A stretch of 34,207 bases of DNA from Comamonadaceae bacterium. Lineage in GTDB: Bacteria > Pseudomonadota > Gammaproteobacteria > Burkholderiales > Burkholderiaceae_C. The stretch spans positions 1-34,207 of the forward strand of contig CANHSE010000005.1 in the NCBI GenBank assembly GCA_947463025.1, written 5' to 3'. The translations under genes and the position numbers were made by a program. A model generated the notes under the pieces. The model worked only from the letters and a program-made list of their open reading frames with translations, was not told the DNA's origin and ran no database searches. Below are positions 16,022-23,620 of the stretch, piece by piece. How positions within the stretch are numbered: the first letter of the stretch is position 1; each line of letters begins with the position of its first letter.

Positions 16022-16800
16022 TGGCCCTCACTTTGAAAGCCCGCTCCACGCCAACGCGCCTGCCCGACGTCAACTTCTCTGACTACGGCAACTTGCGTTA
16101 CCTGCACCTGGGCACCGAATGGGTGCAGGGATCGATGCGTCTGGATGCGCCCTTCGATCTGGATCTGGAGTACGTGCAGCGCATGATGGCCTGGCTGCTG
16201 TTCGTCGATCCGTCCTCGGTGGCCCGGCGCCACGCGATGCAACTGGGGCTGGGCGCCGGTGCGCTCACCAAGTTTTGCCGCAAGAAGCTGCGTATGGCGA
16301 CCACCGCGATCGAGCTCAATCCGCAGGTGATCGCCGCGTGCCGACTCTGGTTCAAGTTGCCGCCCGATGACCAGCGCCTGTCCGTGATCCTGGGCGATGC
16401 CGCGCAGGTGGTGGCCTCGCCGCACTGGCAGGGCCGAATCGATGCCTTGCAAGTGGATCTGTATGACCAGGAAGCCGCCGCACCCGTCTTGGACAGCGAG
16501 GACTTTTATGCCGACTGCCGGCGCCTGCTCACCGAGGACGGCGCCATGACGGTCAACCTGTTTGGGCGTTCTTCGAGCTACGAACGCAGCCTGGCCAAGA
16601 TCGCGGCGGCCTTCGGAGCCAACGCAGTTTGGGCCTTCAAGCCCACGCGGGAAGGCAACACGGTGGTTCTCGCGCAGCGCACACCGCAACGCCCCAAGCG
16701 CATGCAGCTGGCGGCGCAGGCCGAGGTCGTTCAGGCCTGCTGGGGCTTGCCAGCGTCCAAATGGGTGCGCGCTTTCGGTCCGATCGCGGCCGAATACTAG
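16021..16800 (+). CDS. Spermidine synthase-like protein (SAM-binding fold)
   Basis: This 259-residue protein begins at the ATG that overlaps the TatD stop. It carries a Rossmann-type nucleotide-binding region: LGLGAG at 75-80, IELNP with Glu98, and LGDAAQV with Asp126. DLYD at 146-149 follows at the place of the DxxD pair of polyamine synthases, but the rest of the usual DSTDP.GP loop is not kept (DLYDQEAAAP). The N-terminal strand domain is short. It is therefore a SpeE-family relative whose aminopropyl-transfer activity is uncertain. It is probably co-transcribed with the hydrolase gene, and the pairing gives no clear functional hint. Confidence 0.82.
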   Translation: MALTLKARSTPTRLPDVNFSDYGNLRYLHLGTEWVQGSMRLDAPFDLDLEYVQRMMAWLLFVDPSSVARRHAMQLGLGAGALTKFCRKKLRMATTAIELNPQVIAACRLWFKLPPDDQRLSVILGDAAQVVASPHWQGRIDALQVDLYDQEAAAPVLDSEDFYADCRRLLTEDGAMTVNLFGRSSSYERSLAKIAAAFGANAVWAFKPTREGNTVVLAQRTPQRPKRMQLAAQAEVVQACWGLPASKWVRAFGPIAAEY

Positions 16801-16907
16801 GGTCATCCCTTAGTCGTAGCGGCTTTGGGTAGGTGAAACCCACACCCTCAACCGGATGGGTTGCGCCGACAATCCGAGGCTGGATTGCGTAACCACGGAG
16901 ACCACGC

Positions 16908-17396
16908 GTGAAAATCAAAAGCGAGCGGAATTTTTATTCCGGGCTCATGTTCCTGATCATTGGTAGCGCCTTCGCATGGGGTGCCACCAAGTACACCGTG
17001 GGCCAAGCCGCCCGCATGGGGCCCGGCTACTTCCCCTTGATGCTGGGGATCGTGCTGGCCATTTTGGGCGCAATCGTCCTGTTTGACTCCCTGGTCGTCG
17101 AGACCGAAGACGGTGAGAAGGTGGGCAAGATCGCCTGGCGCCCGCTGTGCTTCATCGTCGGCGCCAACCTGGTCTTCGGCTTTCTGCTCGGGGGTGTGCC
17201 TGCCCTGGGTATTCCGGCCATGGGCCTGATCGTCGCCACGTACGGCGTGGTGCTGGTGGCCGCCCAGGCCGGCGACCAGTTCCGGATCAAGGAGGTCCTG
17301 ATCGTGGCCACTATCCTCGCGGCACTCAGCTACGTGGCCTTCATCAAGATCCTCAAGCTGCAATTTCCCGTCTGGCCTTCCTTCATCGTCGGCTAA
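16908..17396 (+). CDS. tctB: Tripartite tricarboxylate transporter small subunit TctB
   Basis: This is the small membrane subunit of a TTT-type transporter, 162 residues with about four membrane helices. The N-terminus is typical (ERNFYSGLMFLIIGSAFAWGA), followed by GQAARMGPGYFPLMLGIVLAILG, the strongest TctB signature. The start codon is GTG at 16908 with GGAG 8 bases before it. It lies 107 bases after the spermidine-synthase-like gene; that gap has short GGGT/ACCC-type inverted repeats but no T-run, and must contain the tctBA promoter, which I cannot place. It is followed by tctA after 15 bases. No binding protein (TctC) gene is present in the window. Confidence 0.94.
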   Translation: MKIKSERNFYSGLMFLIIGSAFAWGATKYTVGQAARMGPGYFPLMLGIVLAILGAIVLFDSLVVETEDGEKVGKIAWRPLCFIVGANLVFGFLLGGVPALGIPAMGLIVATYGVVLVAAQAGDQFRIKEVLIVATILAALSYVAFIKILKLQFPVWPSFIVG

Positions 17397-17411
17397 AGGC
17401 GCTGTCACATC

Positions 17412-18926
17412 ATGGACCTGATTAACAATCTCTCGATCGGTTTCGCCGCCGCTTTCACGCTGCAGAACCTGGCCTATGCCTTCGTCGGCTGCCTACTGGG
17501 CACCCTGATCGGCGTGCTCCCGGGCATTGGCCCGGTCGCCACCATTGCCATGCTGCTGCCCGCCACCTACGCGCTGCCCCCGCTGGCGGCGCTGATCATG
17601 CTGGCTGGCATCTACTACGGCGCTCAGTACGGGGGGTCGACGACCGCCATCTTGGTGAACCTGCCGGGTGAATCGTCCTCGGTGGTGACCACCATCGATG
17701 GCTACCAGATGGCGCGCGCGGGCCGCGCCGGTCCTGCGTTGGCCGCGGCGGGCCTGGGCTCGTTCTTCGCGGGCTGTATTGGCACCCTGATCCTGGCCGC
17801 TTTCGCCGCGCCCTTGACCGAGGTCGCCTTCAAGTTCGGTCCTGCCGAATACTTCTCGCTCATGATCCTGGGCCTGGTCGGCGCCGTGGTGCTGGCCTCG
17901 GGCTCGCTGGTCAAGGCGGTCGCGATGATCGTGCTGGGCCTGCTTCTGGGCATCGTGGGCACCGACGTCAACTCGGGTGTTGCGCGTTTTTCGTTCGACA
18001 TCCCCGAGCTGACCGACGGCATCGGCTTCATCGTGGTCGCCATGGGCGTGTTCGGCTATGGCGAGATCATCATGAATCTCTCCAAATCGGAAGACGACCG
18101 GGAAGTGTTCACCGCCAAGGTGCAGGGCTTGTTCCCCACCGCCGAAGATTTCAAACGCATGGTGCCTGCCGTCCTGCGCGGCACGACGATCGGCTCTGTC
18201 CTGGGCATCCTGCCCGGCGGCGGTGCGCTGCTGGCCGCCTTTGCCGCCTACACCATCGAGAAGAAGATCAAGCTCAAGCAGGGTGAGGTCACCTTCGGCA
18301 AAGGCAACATTCGCGGTGTGGCTGGCCCTGAGGCCGCCAACAACGCGGGCGCCCAGACCTCTTTCATCCCGCTGCTGACGCTGGGCATTCCGCCCAACGC
18401 GGTGATGGCGTTGATGGTGGGTGCGATGACCATCCACAACATCCAGCCGGGCCCGCAGGTCATGACCAGCAACCCGCAGCTGTTTTGGGGCCTGATCGTC
18501 TCGATGTGGCTCGGCAACCTGATGCTGATCGTCCTGAACCTGCCGCTGATTGGCATGTGGATCAAGCTGCTCACCATCCCCTACCGCTGGTTGTTCCCCG
18601 CCATCGTGTTGTTCTGCGCGATCGGTGTGTACTCGACGAACAACAACACCTTCGACATTCGAATGGTGGCCTTGTTCGGCGTCATCGGCTATGTGTTCCT
18701 CAAGCTCGGCTGCGAGCCCGCGCCGTTGCTTCTGGGCTTCATCCTGGGCCCGATGATGGAAGAAAACCTGCGACGCGCGCTGCTGCTTTCGCGTGGCGAC
18801 TGGAGCGTGTTCGTCACCCGCCCGCTGTCCGCCAGCTTGCTGGCCGCTGCGGTGCTGCTGCTCGTGATCGTGCTGCTGCCCTCGATCCGCAGAAAACGTC
18901 AGGACGTCTTCCAGGAAGAAGCCTGA
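17412..18926 (+). CDS. tctA: Tripartite tricarboxylate transporter large permease TctA
   Basis: This is the large membrane subunit of the TTT transporter, 504 residues, a normal length. The two repeated half-motifs are clear: GVLPGIGP at 34-41 with GGSTTAILVNLPGE at 74-87, and later GILPGGGALLAAFAAYTIEKK with FIPLLTLGIPPNAVMALMVGA. About ten or more membrane segments are evident. TctA/B move carboxylates such as citrate using an ion gradient and depend on a separate periplasmic TctC receptor, which must be encoded elsewhere. The gene is followed 20 bases later by a clear intrinsic terminator, so the tctBA unit ends here. Confidence 0.96.
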   Translation: MDLINNLSIGFAAAFTLQNLAYAFVGCLLGTLIGVLPGIGPVATIAMLLPATYALPPLAALIMLAGIYYGAQYGGSTTAILVNLPGESSSVVTTIDGYQMARAGRAGPALAAAGLGSFFAGCIGTLILAAFAAPLTEVAFKFGPAEYFSLMILGLVGAVVLASGSLVKAVAMIVLGLLLGIVGTDVNSGVARFSFDIPELTDGIGFIVVAMGVFGYGEIIMNLSKSEDDREVFTAKVQGLFPTAEDFKRMVPAVLRGTTIGSVLGILPGGGALLAAFAAYTIEKKIKLKQGEVTFGKGNIRGVAGPEAANNAGAQTSFIPLLTLGIPPNAVMALMVGAMTIHNIQPGPQVMTSNPQLFWGLIVSMWLGNLMLIVLNLPLIGMWIKLLTIPYRWLFPAIVLFCAIGVYSTNNNTFDIRMVALFGVIGYVFLKLGCEPAPLLLGFILGPMMEENLRRALLLSRGDWSVFVTRPLSASLLAAAVLLLVIVLLPSIRRKRQDVFQEEA

Positions 18927-18946
18927 TCTGACCGAAACCCTCAGGC

Positions 18947-18973
18947 AAACGGCACCTTCGGGTGCCGTTTTTC
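18947..18973 (+). terminator. Rho-independent terminator after tctA
   Basis: AAACGGCACC, loop TTCG, GGTGCCGTTT then a further TT form a 10-bp perfect stem with a stable UUCG-type tetraloop and a U-run. It lies 20 bases beyond the tctA stop and about 43 bases before the SDR start. Confidence 0.93.
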
Positions 18974-19015
18974 TTGGGCTGCGACAATCACGGCCCAATC
19001 AAGAAAGTAGACGAC

Positions 19016-19813
19016 ATGGACATGGGAATCAAGGGCCGCTGGGCCCTGGTATGCGGCGCCAGCAAGGGCCTGGGTCTGGGTTGCGCGCGCGCGCTGGCCC
19101 TGGAGGGCGTGCACGTGGTGATGGTGGCGCGTGGCGCCGACGTGTTGCAGCAGGCGGCGACGGCCCTGCGCACCGACCCGGCGCTGCCCGCGGGCACGCA
19201 GGTCGTGGCGGTGGCGGCCGACATCACCTCGCCTGAAGGTCGCGCCGCCGCTTTCGCCGCGCATGCGGATTACGACATCGTGATCACCAACGCCGGCGGA
19301 CCGCCGCCTGGCGACTTCCGCGACTGGGATCGAGACGTCTGGATCCGGGCGGTCGATGCCAACATGCTCACGCCCATCGAGTTGATCAAGGCCACGGTGG
19401 ACGGCATGGCAGCGCGCGGCTTCGGCCGTATCGTCAACATCACCTCGGGCGCCGTCAAGTCACCGATCGACACCTTGGGTCTGTCCAACGGCGCGCGCAG
19501 CGGGCTGACGGGCTTTGTCGCGGGCGTTGCACGGTCCTCGCGCCTGGCGGCAGTCAACGTCACGATCAACAACCTGCTGCCGGGTGCCTTCGACACCGAA
19601 CGATTGCGCGGCACCATGGGCGGCGTGGCCAAGAAGACCGGCCAGACCCTGGAGGCCGTGATCGATGCGCGCCGCAAGCTCGTTCCGGCGCAGCGCCTGG
19701 GGCAGCCCGACGAGTTCGGCGCGACCTGTTTGTTTTTGTGCAGCGCGCACGCCAGCTACATCACGGGCCAGAACATCCTGATTGACGGCGGCGCCTATTC
19801 GGGCACGTTCTGA
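19016..19813 (+). CDS. Short-chain dehydrogenase/reductase family protein with altered catalytic residues
   Basis: This 265-residue protein starts at the ATG at 19016 (a second ATG is at 19022); the track's longer form begins inside the terminator. The dinucleotide-binding motif GASKGLG (14-20) and NAGG (92-95) are intact, as are Ser144 in NITSG and the C-terminal GQNILIDGG. The catalytic YxxxK, however, is replaced: the segment reads LSNGARSGLTGF, putting Ser157 and Arg161 where Tyr and Lys belong. Either the protein uses unusual chemistry or it binds NAD(P)(H) without normal reductase activity. The family is widespread in Burkholderiales as 3-oxoacyl-ACP-reductase-like SDRs. A GACAAT -10-like element lies shortly upstream. 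Confidence 0.92.
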   Translation: MDMGIKGRWALVCGASKGLGLGCARALALEGVHVVMVARGADVLQQAATALRTDPALPAGTQVVAVAADITSPEGRAAAFAAHADYDIVITNAGGPPPGDFRDWDRDVWIRAVDANMLTPIELIKATVDGMAARGFGRIVNITSGAVKSPIDTLGLSNGARSGLTGFVAGVARSSRLAAVNVTINNLLPGAFDTERLRGTMGGVAKKTGQTLEAVIDARRKLVPAQRLGQPDEFGATCLFLCSAHASYITGQNILIDGGAYSGTF

Positions 19814-19822
19814 GCGCGTGCC

Positions 19823-21013
19823 TCACTGCTTGCGTTGCACGATCAGGTTGCGGCGCGCGTCCTCGGGGTAGGCAAAGGTCACCGCACCATTGCGCACCTG
19901 CCCCATCACCAGCATGTTGGGGGTCACGGCGTCCTTGTCGTCGGCGCTGAAGGGGCGCTCGTAGGTGGTGACCACGCCGTAGTAGGGGCGCGAGATGTTC
20001 TCCAGGGCCTGCTTGATGGCGGGACCGCTGAGGTCGCCGTTGCGGATGCCGAACAGGGCGTATAGCAGCAGGTAGGTGCTGTCATAGGCCTGGGCCGCAG
20101 CCATGGGCACCGGGATCTTGCGCACCTTGAACTTGCGCGCGTAAGCCGCCAGGAAAGCAGAACGTCGCTCGTTGCTGGGCTCGGCGATGAAGGTCTGCGC
20201 CATCAGCGCGCCTTCGGCCGCCTCACGCGCGCCGTCAATGAAAAAGGGAAAGGACAGCGGCCAGCCGCCCACCTGGGGCACGTTCCACCGCAGCGCCTGG
20301 CGCCCCCGCGCGATCGCGGCGTTTTCCTTGCCCACGGTGTAGCTGAAGACGACATTCGCGCCAGCGGTGCGCGCGTCCTTCAGGGCCTCGGTCATGTCCT
20401 GTGTGCCCAGCGCGAAGCGGGCCACATGCACTGGCTCGAGCTTGCGCGCGGCCAGCGCCTTGCGCACATCGGCCAGGCCCCCTTCGCCATAGGGGGTGGT
20501 GTCGGCGAAGATCGCCACCCGAGTCCATCCGCGCTTGACCAGATCGGCCACCACGAAGTCCGCCTGCAGGCCATCACGCGCGGAGGTGCGAAAGACATAG
20601 CTGTCCTTGGCCGCAAAGCGCGCGGTGACCGGACTGCCCGCGGCGCACGGCACGATCAGAGGGATTCGGTTTTTCTGGAACACGTCCAGGGCTGCCATTG
20701 CCACCCCGGTGTTGCAAAAGCCGATCGTCGCCAGCACACGCTCGCTGGCTAGCGCGGTGGCCTGGGCCAGGCCGGTGGGCGGATCGGCCTTATCGTCCTT
20801 GACCACCAGCTCGATCGGACGGCCCAGGTAGCCGCCCACGGCGTTGATCTCCTCCACGGCGAGCTCAATCCCTTGCAGCATCGGCACACCGAAATCCGAC
20901 GATGGGCCGCTCAAGGGGCCGATCACGCCGATACGCAAAGGGGTCTGGAGGGTTTGGGCCGGGGCGGTCACGCAAAGCGCCGCCAGCCAGGCCCCGATGA
21001 ACAGGTTCCGCAT
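19823..21013 (-). CDS. Branched-chain amino acid-type ABC transporter substrate-binding protein
   Basis: This is a periplasmic binding protein of the LivJ/Peripla_BP_6 type, 396 residues. The start at 21013 has AAGGGAG nearby and opens a signal peptide (MRNLFIGAWLAALCVTAPAQ). Typical blocks are LRIGVIGPLSGPSSDFGVPMLQG, EEINAVGGYLGRPIELVVKDDKADP and TGVAMAALDVFQKNRIPLIVP, later YVFRTSARDGLQ and AQAYDSTYLLLYAL. No permease or ATPase genes adjoin it, so it is an orphan receptor that may share a transporter encoded elsewhere. The ligand cannot be read; in Burkholderiales such proteins bind amino acids, short amides or aromatic acids. Confidence 0.94.
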   Translation of the reverse strand: MRNLFIGAWLAALCVTAPAQTLQTPLRIGVIGPLSGPSSDFGVPMLQGIELAVEEINAVGGYLGRPIELVVKDDKADPPTGLAQATALASERVLATIGFCNTGVAMAALDVFQKNRIPLIVPCAAGSPVTARFAAKDSYVFRTSARDGLQADFVVADLVKRGWTRVAIFADTTPYGEGGLADVRKALAARKLEPVHVARFALGTQDMTEALKDARTAGANVVFSYTVGKENAAIARGRQALRWNVPQVGGWPLSFPFFIDGAREAAEGALMAQTFIAEPSNERRSAFLAAYARKFKVRKIPVPMAAAQAYDSTYLLLYALFGIRNGDLSGPAIKQALENISRPYYGVVTTYERPFSADDKDAVTPNMLVMGQVRNGAVTFAYPEDARRNLIVQRKQ

Positions 21014-21095
21014 TGTTTTCTCCCTTGAATGAAAACAATGGTATTCGTATTCGAGCCTGCCCGGCAATGCAGGCGGGCGCGCGGGCAGCTTGCGG

Positions 21096-22007
21096 TCAGC
21101 TCGGTTTGCGCGAAGACACCACGATGCCGCTGACGATCAGACCGAAGGCGGCTAGGTGATGCCACTGTGGCGGCTCGCCCAGAAAGGCCGCCGACATCAC
21201 GGCCGCAAACAGCGGGGTGAGGTTGCTGAAAACACCGGCAATGCCGGGCCCCACCCGCTGCACCCCCAGCCCCCAGGCCCGGTAAGCCAGGACCGCAGGG
21301 CCGATGGCCACAAAGGCCAATGTTGCGGCCAGCGGCCCGCCCCACTGAATGGGGGGCGGATCGGCCAGCGCCCACTCGGCGCCCGCGAACAGACCGGCCC
21401 AGGCCAGCCCCGGCACCACCTGCACCATCAGAAAGGCGGCCCAGTCCGCGCGCAGACCGGGCGGATCCTGGTCGGTGCGGGTCAGGAGCCAGCTGTACCA
21501 GGCCCAGGTCGCGGTGGCCACCAGCATGTACAGGTCACCGACCACGAACTGCACCTGTGCCAGGCGGGTGATGTCGCCATGGGCCAGAACCACCCCGACG
21601 CCCAGGATGGACAGCAGGGCCCCCAGCAGCGAGCGCAAGGCCAGGGCCTGCCCAAAAAACAAGGTGCCGATCATCAGCGTGAAGGCCGGCATGCTCGCGC
21701 CCACCAGGGTCACGTTCACCGGCGTCGAGGTCTTGAGCGCCAGGTACTGCAAGGCGTTGTACAGGCCCACACTGAGCAGGCCCAGCAGCGCGTAGCGGCG
21801 CCAGTGGGTCTGCAGCGGCCCGCCCGGGCGCAGCACCCAGGCGGCCAGCGGCAGCAGCACCAGGAAGGCGATCGCCCAGCGCAGGAAATTCAGGGTGATG
21901 GGCGGCACCAGCGAGCCCACCAGGCGCCCGACCACGGCGTTACCCGACCACATCAGGGGAGGTACCACCAGAATGGCGATGGTTCGAAGCGTCAAAGGCG
22001 AGTGCAT
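21096..22007 (-). CDS. EamA/DMT-family transporter
   Basis: This is an inner-membrane transporter of the drug/metabolite superfamily, 303 residues from the ATG at 22007 (MHSPLTLRTIAILVVPPLMWSGN). It has about ten hydrophobic helices in two EamA repeats; the WSGNAVVGRLVGSLVPPITLNFLRW stretch starts the first repeat and YMLVATATWAWYSWLLTR the second. The C-terminus LIVSGIVVSSRKPS is typical. The substrate is unknown; many relatives export amino acids or metabolites. It lies 82 bases upstream of the binding-protein gene in the same direction and could be co-transcribed. It is divergent from the quinone oxidoreductase gene. Confidence 0.93.
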   Translation of the reverse strand: MHSPLTLRTIAILVVPPLMWSGNAVVGRLVGSLVPPITLNFLRWAIAFLVLLPLAAWVLRPGGPLQTHWRRYALLGLLSVGLYNALQYLALKTSTPVNVTLVGASMPAFTLMIGTLFFGQALALRSLLGALLSILGVGVVLAHGDITRLAQVQFVVGDLYMLVATATWAWYSWLLTRTDQDPPGLRADWAAFLMVQVVPGLAWAGLFAGAEWALADPPPIQWGGPLAATLAFVAIGPAVLAYRAWGLGVQRVGPGIAGVFSNLTPLFAAVMSAAFLGEPPQWHHLAAFGLIVSGIVVSSRKPS

Positions 22008-22120
22008 GCGAGGGGCGACTGTAGCCCACTGGCGCGCTGCACCCCTCGCAGGCCACTCGGCAGGGCCCGCGGATTCGTGGCACGATCGCGCGCTTTGAGA
22101 CCCCGTACCAGGAGACACAC

Positions 22121-23104
22121 ATGATTCAAGCCATACGCCTGCGCCAAAACGGCGGCCCCGAACAGATGGAACTGGTCGATGTCGAAGTTGGCCAACCCGG
22201 CCCCGGCGAGATCCGCATTCGTCATCACGCCGTCGGCCTAAACTTCATCGACGTCTACCAGCGCACCGGCCTGTACCCCATGCAACTGCCTGCCGGCCTG
22301 GGCATGGAAGGCGCCGGCATCGTCGAGGCGGTGGGCGAAGGCGTCACGCACCTGAAGGTGGGTGATCGCGCTGCCTACGCCGGCCACCCTCCGGGCGCCT
22401 ACAGCCAGGCGCGTGTCATGCCCGCCAAGTGCGTGTGCAAGCTGCCCGACGTGATCGACTTCGAGACCGGCGCCGCCATGATGCTCAAGGGCCTCACCGC
22501 CCAATACCTGCTCAAACGCGTGCTGCCCCAAGGCGGTCTGCAAAAAGGCGACTTCGTGTTGTTTCATGCCGTCGCCGGTGGCGTTGGTCTGATCGCCGTG
22601 CAGTGGGCCAAGCACCTGGGCCTGCAGCTGATTGGCACCGCGGGCACCGACGAAAAATGCGCGCTGGCCAAGTCGCTGGGCGCTGCCCACGTGATCAACT
22701 ACCAGCGCGAGGACTTCGCCGCGCGGGTCAAGGAAATCACCGGTGGCCTGGGCGTGAAGGTGGTCTACGACTCGGTGGGCAAGGACACCTGGGACAAATC
22801 GCTGGACTGCCTGCGGCCCTTCGGCCTGATGGCGTCGTTCGGCAATGCCTCGGGCCCGGTGCCGCCGTTTGCGCCCGGCATCCTGGGCACCAAGGGCTCG
22901 ATCTATGTCACGCGCCAGACCTTGTTTAGCCACATCGCCACGCGCGAGACCACCCAGGAGATGGCCGACGACCTGTTCGCGGTGGTGGCCAGCGGCGCGG
23001 TGAAGATCCGCATTGACCAGCGCTATCCGCTCTCGCAGGTGGCGCAGGCCCATCGCGACCTGGAAGCGCGCAAGACCACAGGCTGCACCATCTTGCTGCC
23101 CTGA
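22121..23104 (+). CDS. NADPH:quinone oxidoreductase (zinc-free MDR family)
   Basis: This 327-residue protein belongs to the QOR branch of medium-chain reductases. The N-terminus MIQAIRLRQNGGPEQMELVDVEV, the catalytic-domain stretch GLNFIDVYQRTGLYP, GMEGAGIVEAVGEGV and the NADPH-binding AVAGGVGLIAVQWAK (about 150-164) are all characteristic. Zinc ligands of alcohol dehydrogenases are absent. It reduces quinones or related enones using NADPH in the cytoplasm. A good AGGAG lies 8 bases before the ATG. It is a single gene, convergent with lspA across 24 bases. Confidence 0.95.
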   Translation: MIQAIRLRQNGGPEQMELVDVEVGQPGPGEIRIRHHAVGLNFIDVYQRTGLYPMQLPAGLGMEGAGIVEAVGEGVTHLKVGDRAAYAGHPPGAYSQARVMPAKCVCKLPDVIDFETGAAMMLKGLTAQYLLKRVLPQGGLQKGDFVLFHAVAGGVGLIAVQWAKHLGLQLIGTAGTDEKCALAKSLGAAHVINYQREDFAARVKEITGGLGVKVVYDSVGKDTWDKSLDCLRPFGLMASFGNASGPVPPFAPGILGTKGSIYVTRQTLFSHIATRETTQEMADDLFAVVASGAVKIRIDQRYPLSQVAQAHRDLEARKTTGCTILLP

Positions 23105-23128
23105 GCGTCCGCGGGGCGGCGCAGGCGC

Positions 23129-23620
23129 TCAGCGTCCGCGCCGCACCCGCAGCAATTCGTCCAGGATCATGCCGATGGCGCCAGCGGTGATCGCCGAATC
23201 GGCCACATTGAACGCGGGGAAGGCCCAGCCCGCGTAATGCAGCTGGACGAAGTCGACCACATAGCCATACAGCACGCGGTCCACCACGTTGCCGACCGCG
23301 CCTCCAAGCAGGCAGGCCATGGAAAAGGCGAACAGGCGCTGGCTGCTATGAGACCGTAGCAGCCACACGATGAAGATCGCCGCGCCGATGCCCAGGGCGG
23401 TGAAGAACCACCGTTGCCAGCCCGAGGCCGAGGCCAGGAATGAGAACGCGGCTCCCGGGTTGTGCACCCGCACGATATTGAAAAAGGACGTCACGTAGGT
23501 CGAATCGCCCAGTGCGTAGTGCCCCAGGATCAGGACCTTGGTGAACTGATCGACCAGAAACAGTAGCAAGGCCAGCCCCAGCCAGGGCAGCATGCCACGC
23601 AGCGTGCCCGAGCGCGCCAT
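23129..23620 (-). CDS. lspA: Lipoprotein signal peptidase (signal peptidase II)
   Basis: This membrane aspartyl protease removes the signal peptide from prolipoproteins after diacylglyceryl modification. It has 163 residues with four membrane helices. The family motifs are present: [18 protein letters not shown], and the two catalytic aspartates Asp114 in GNVVDR and Asp141 in FNVADS. Its ATG overlaps the ileS stop by one base (TGATG), the usual ileS-lspA coupling in proteobacteria. It is functionally related to lolCD at the left end of the window, although the two loci are about 20 kb apart. Confidence 0.98.
   Translation of the reverse strand: MARSGTLRGMLPWLGLALLLFLVDQFTKVLILGHYALGDSTYVTSFFNIVRVHNPGAAFSFLASASGWQRWFFTALGIGAAIFIVWLLRSHSSQRLFAFSMACLLGGAVGNVVDRVLYGYVVDFVQLHYAGWAFPAFNVADSAITAGAIGMILDELLRVRRGR

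Noticed and set aside
17493-18998. 501-residue leftward ORF across tctA
   Set aside because: Antisense shadow rich in Gln/His/Arg, and it runs over the tctA terminator.
23103-23142. 10-base direct repeat AGCGTCCGCG between the quinone oxidoreductase gene and lspA
   Set aside because: Too short and too GC-rich to separate from chance, and one copy lies in the lspA 3' end.
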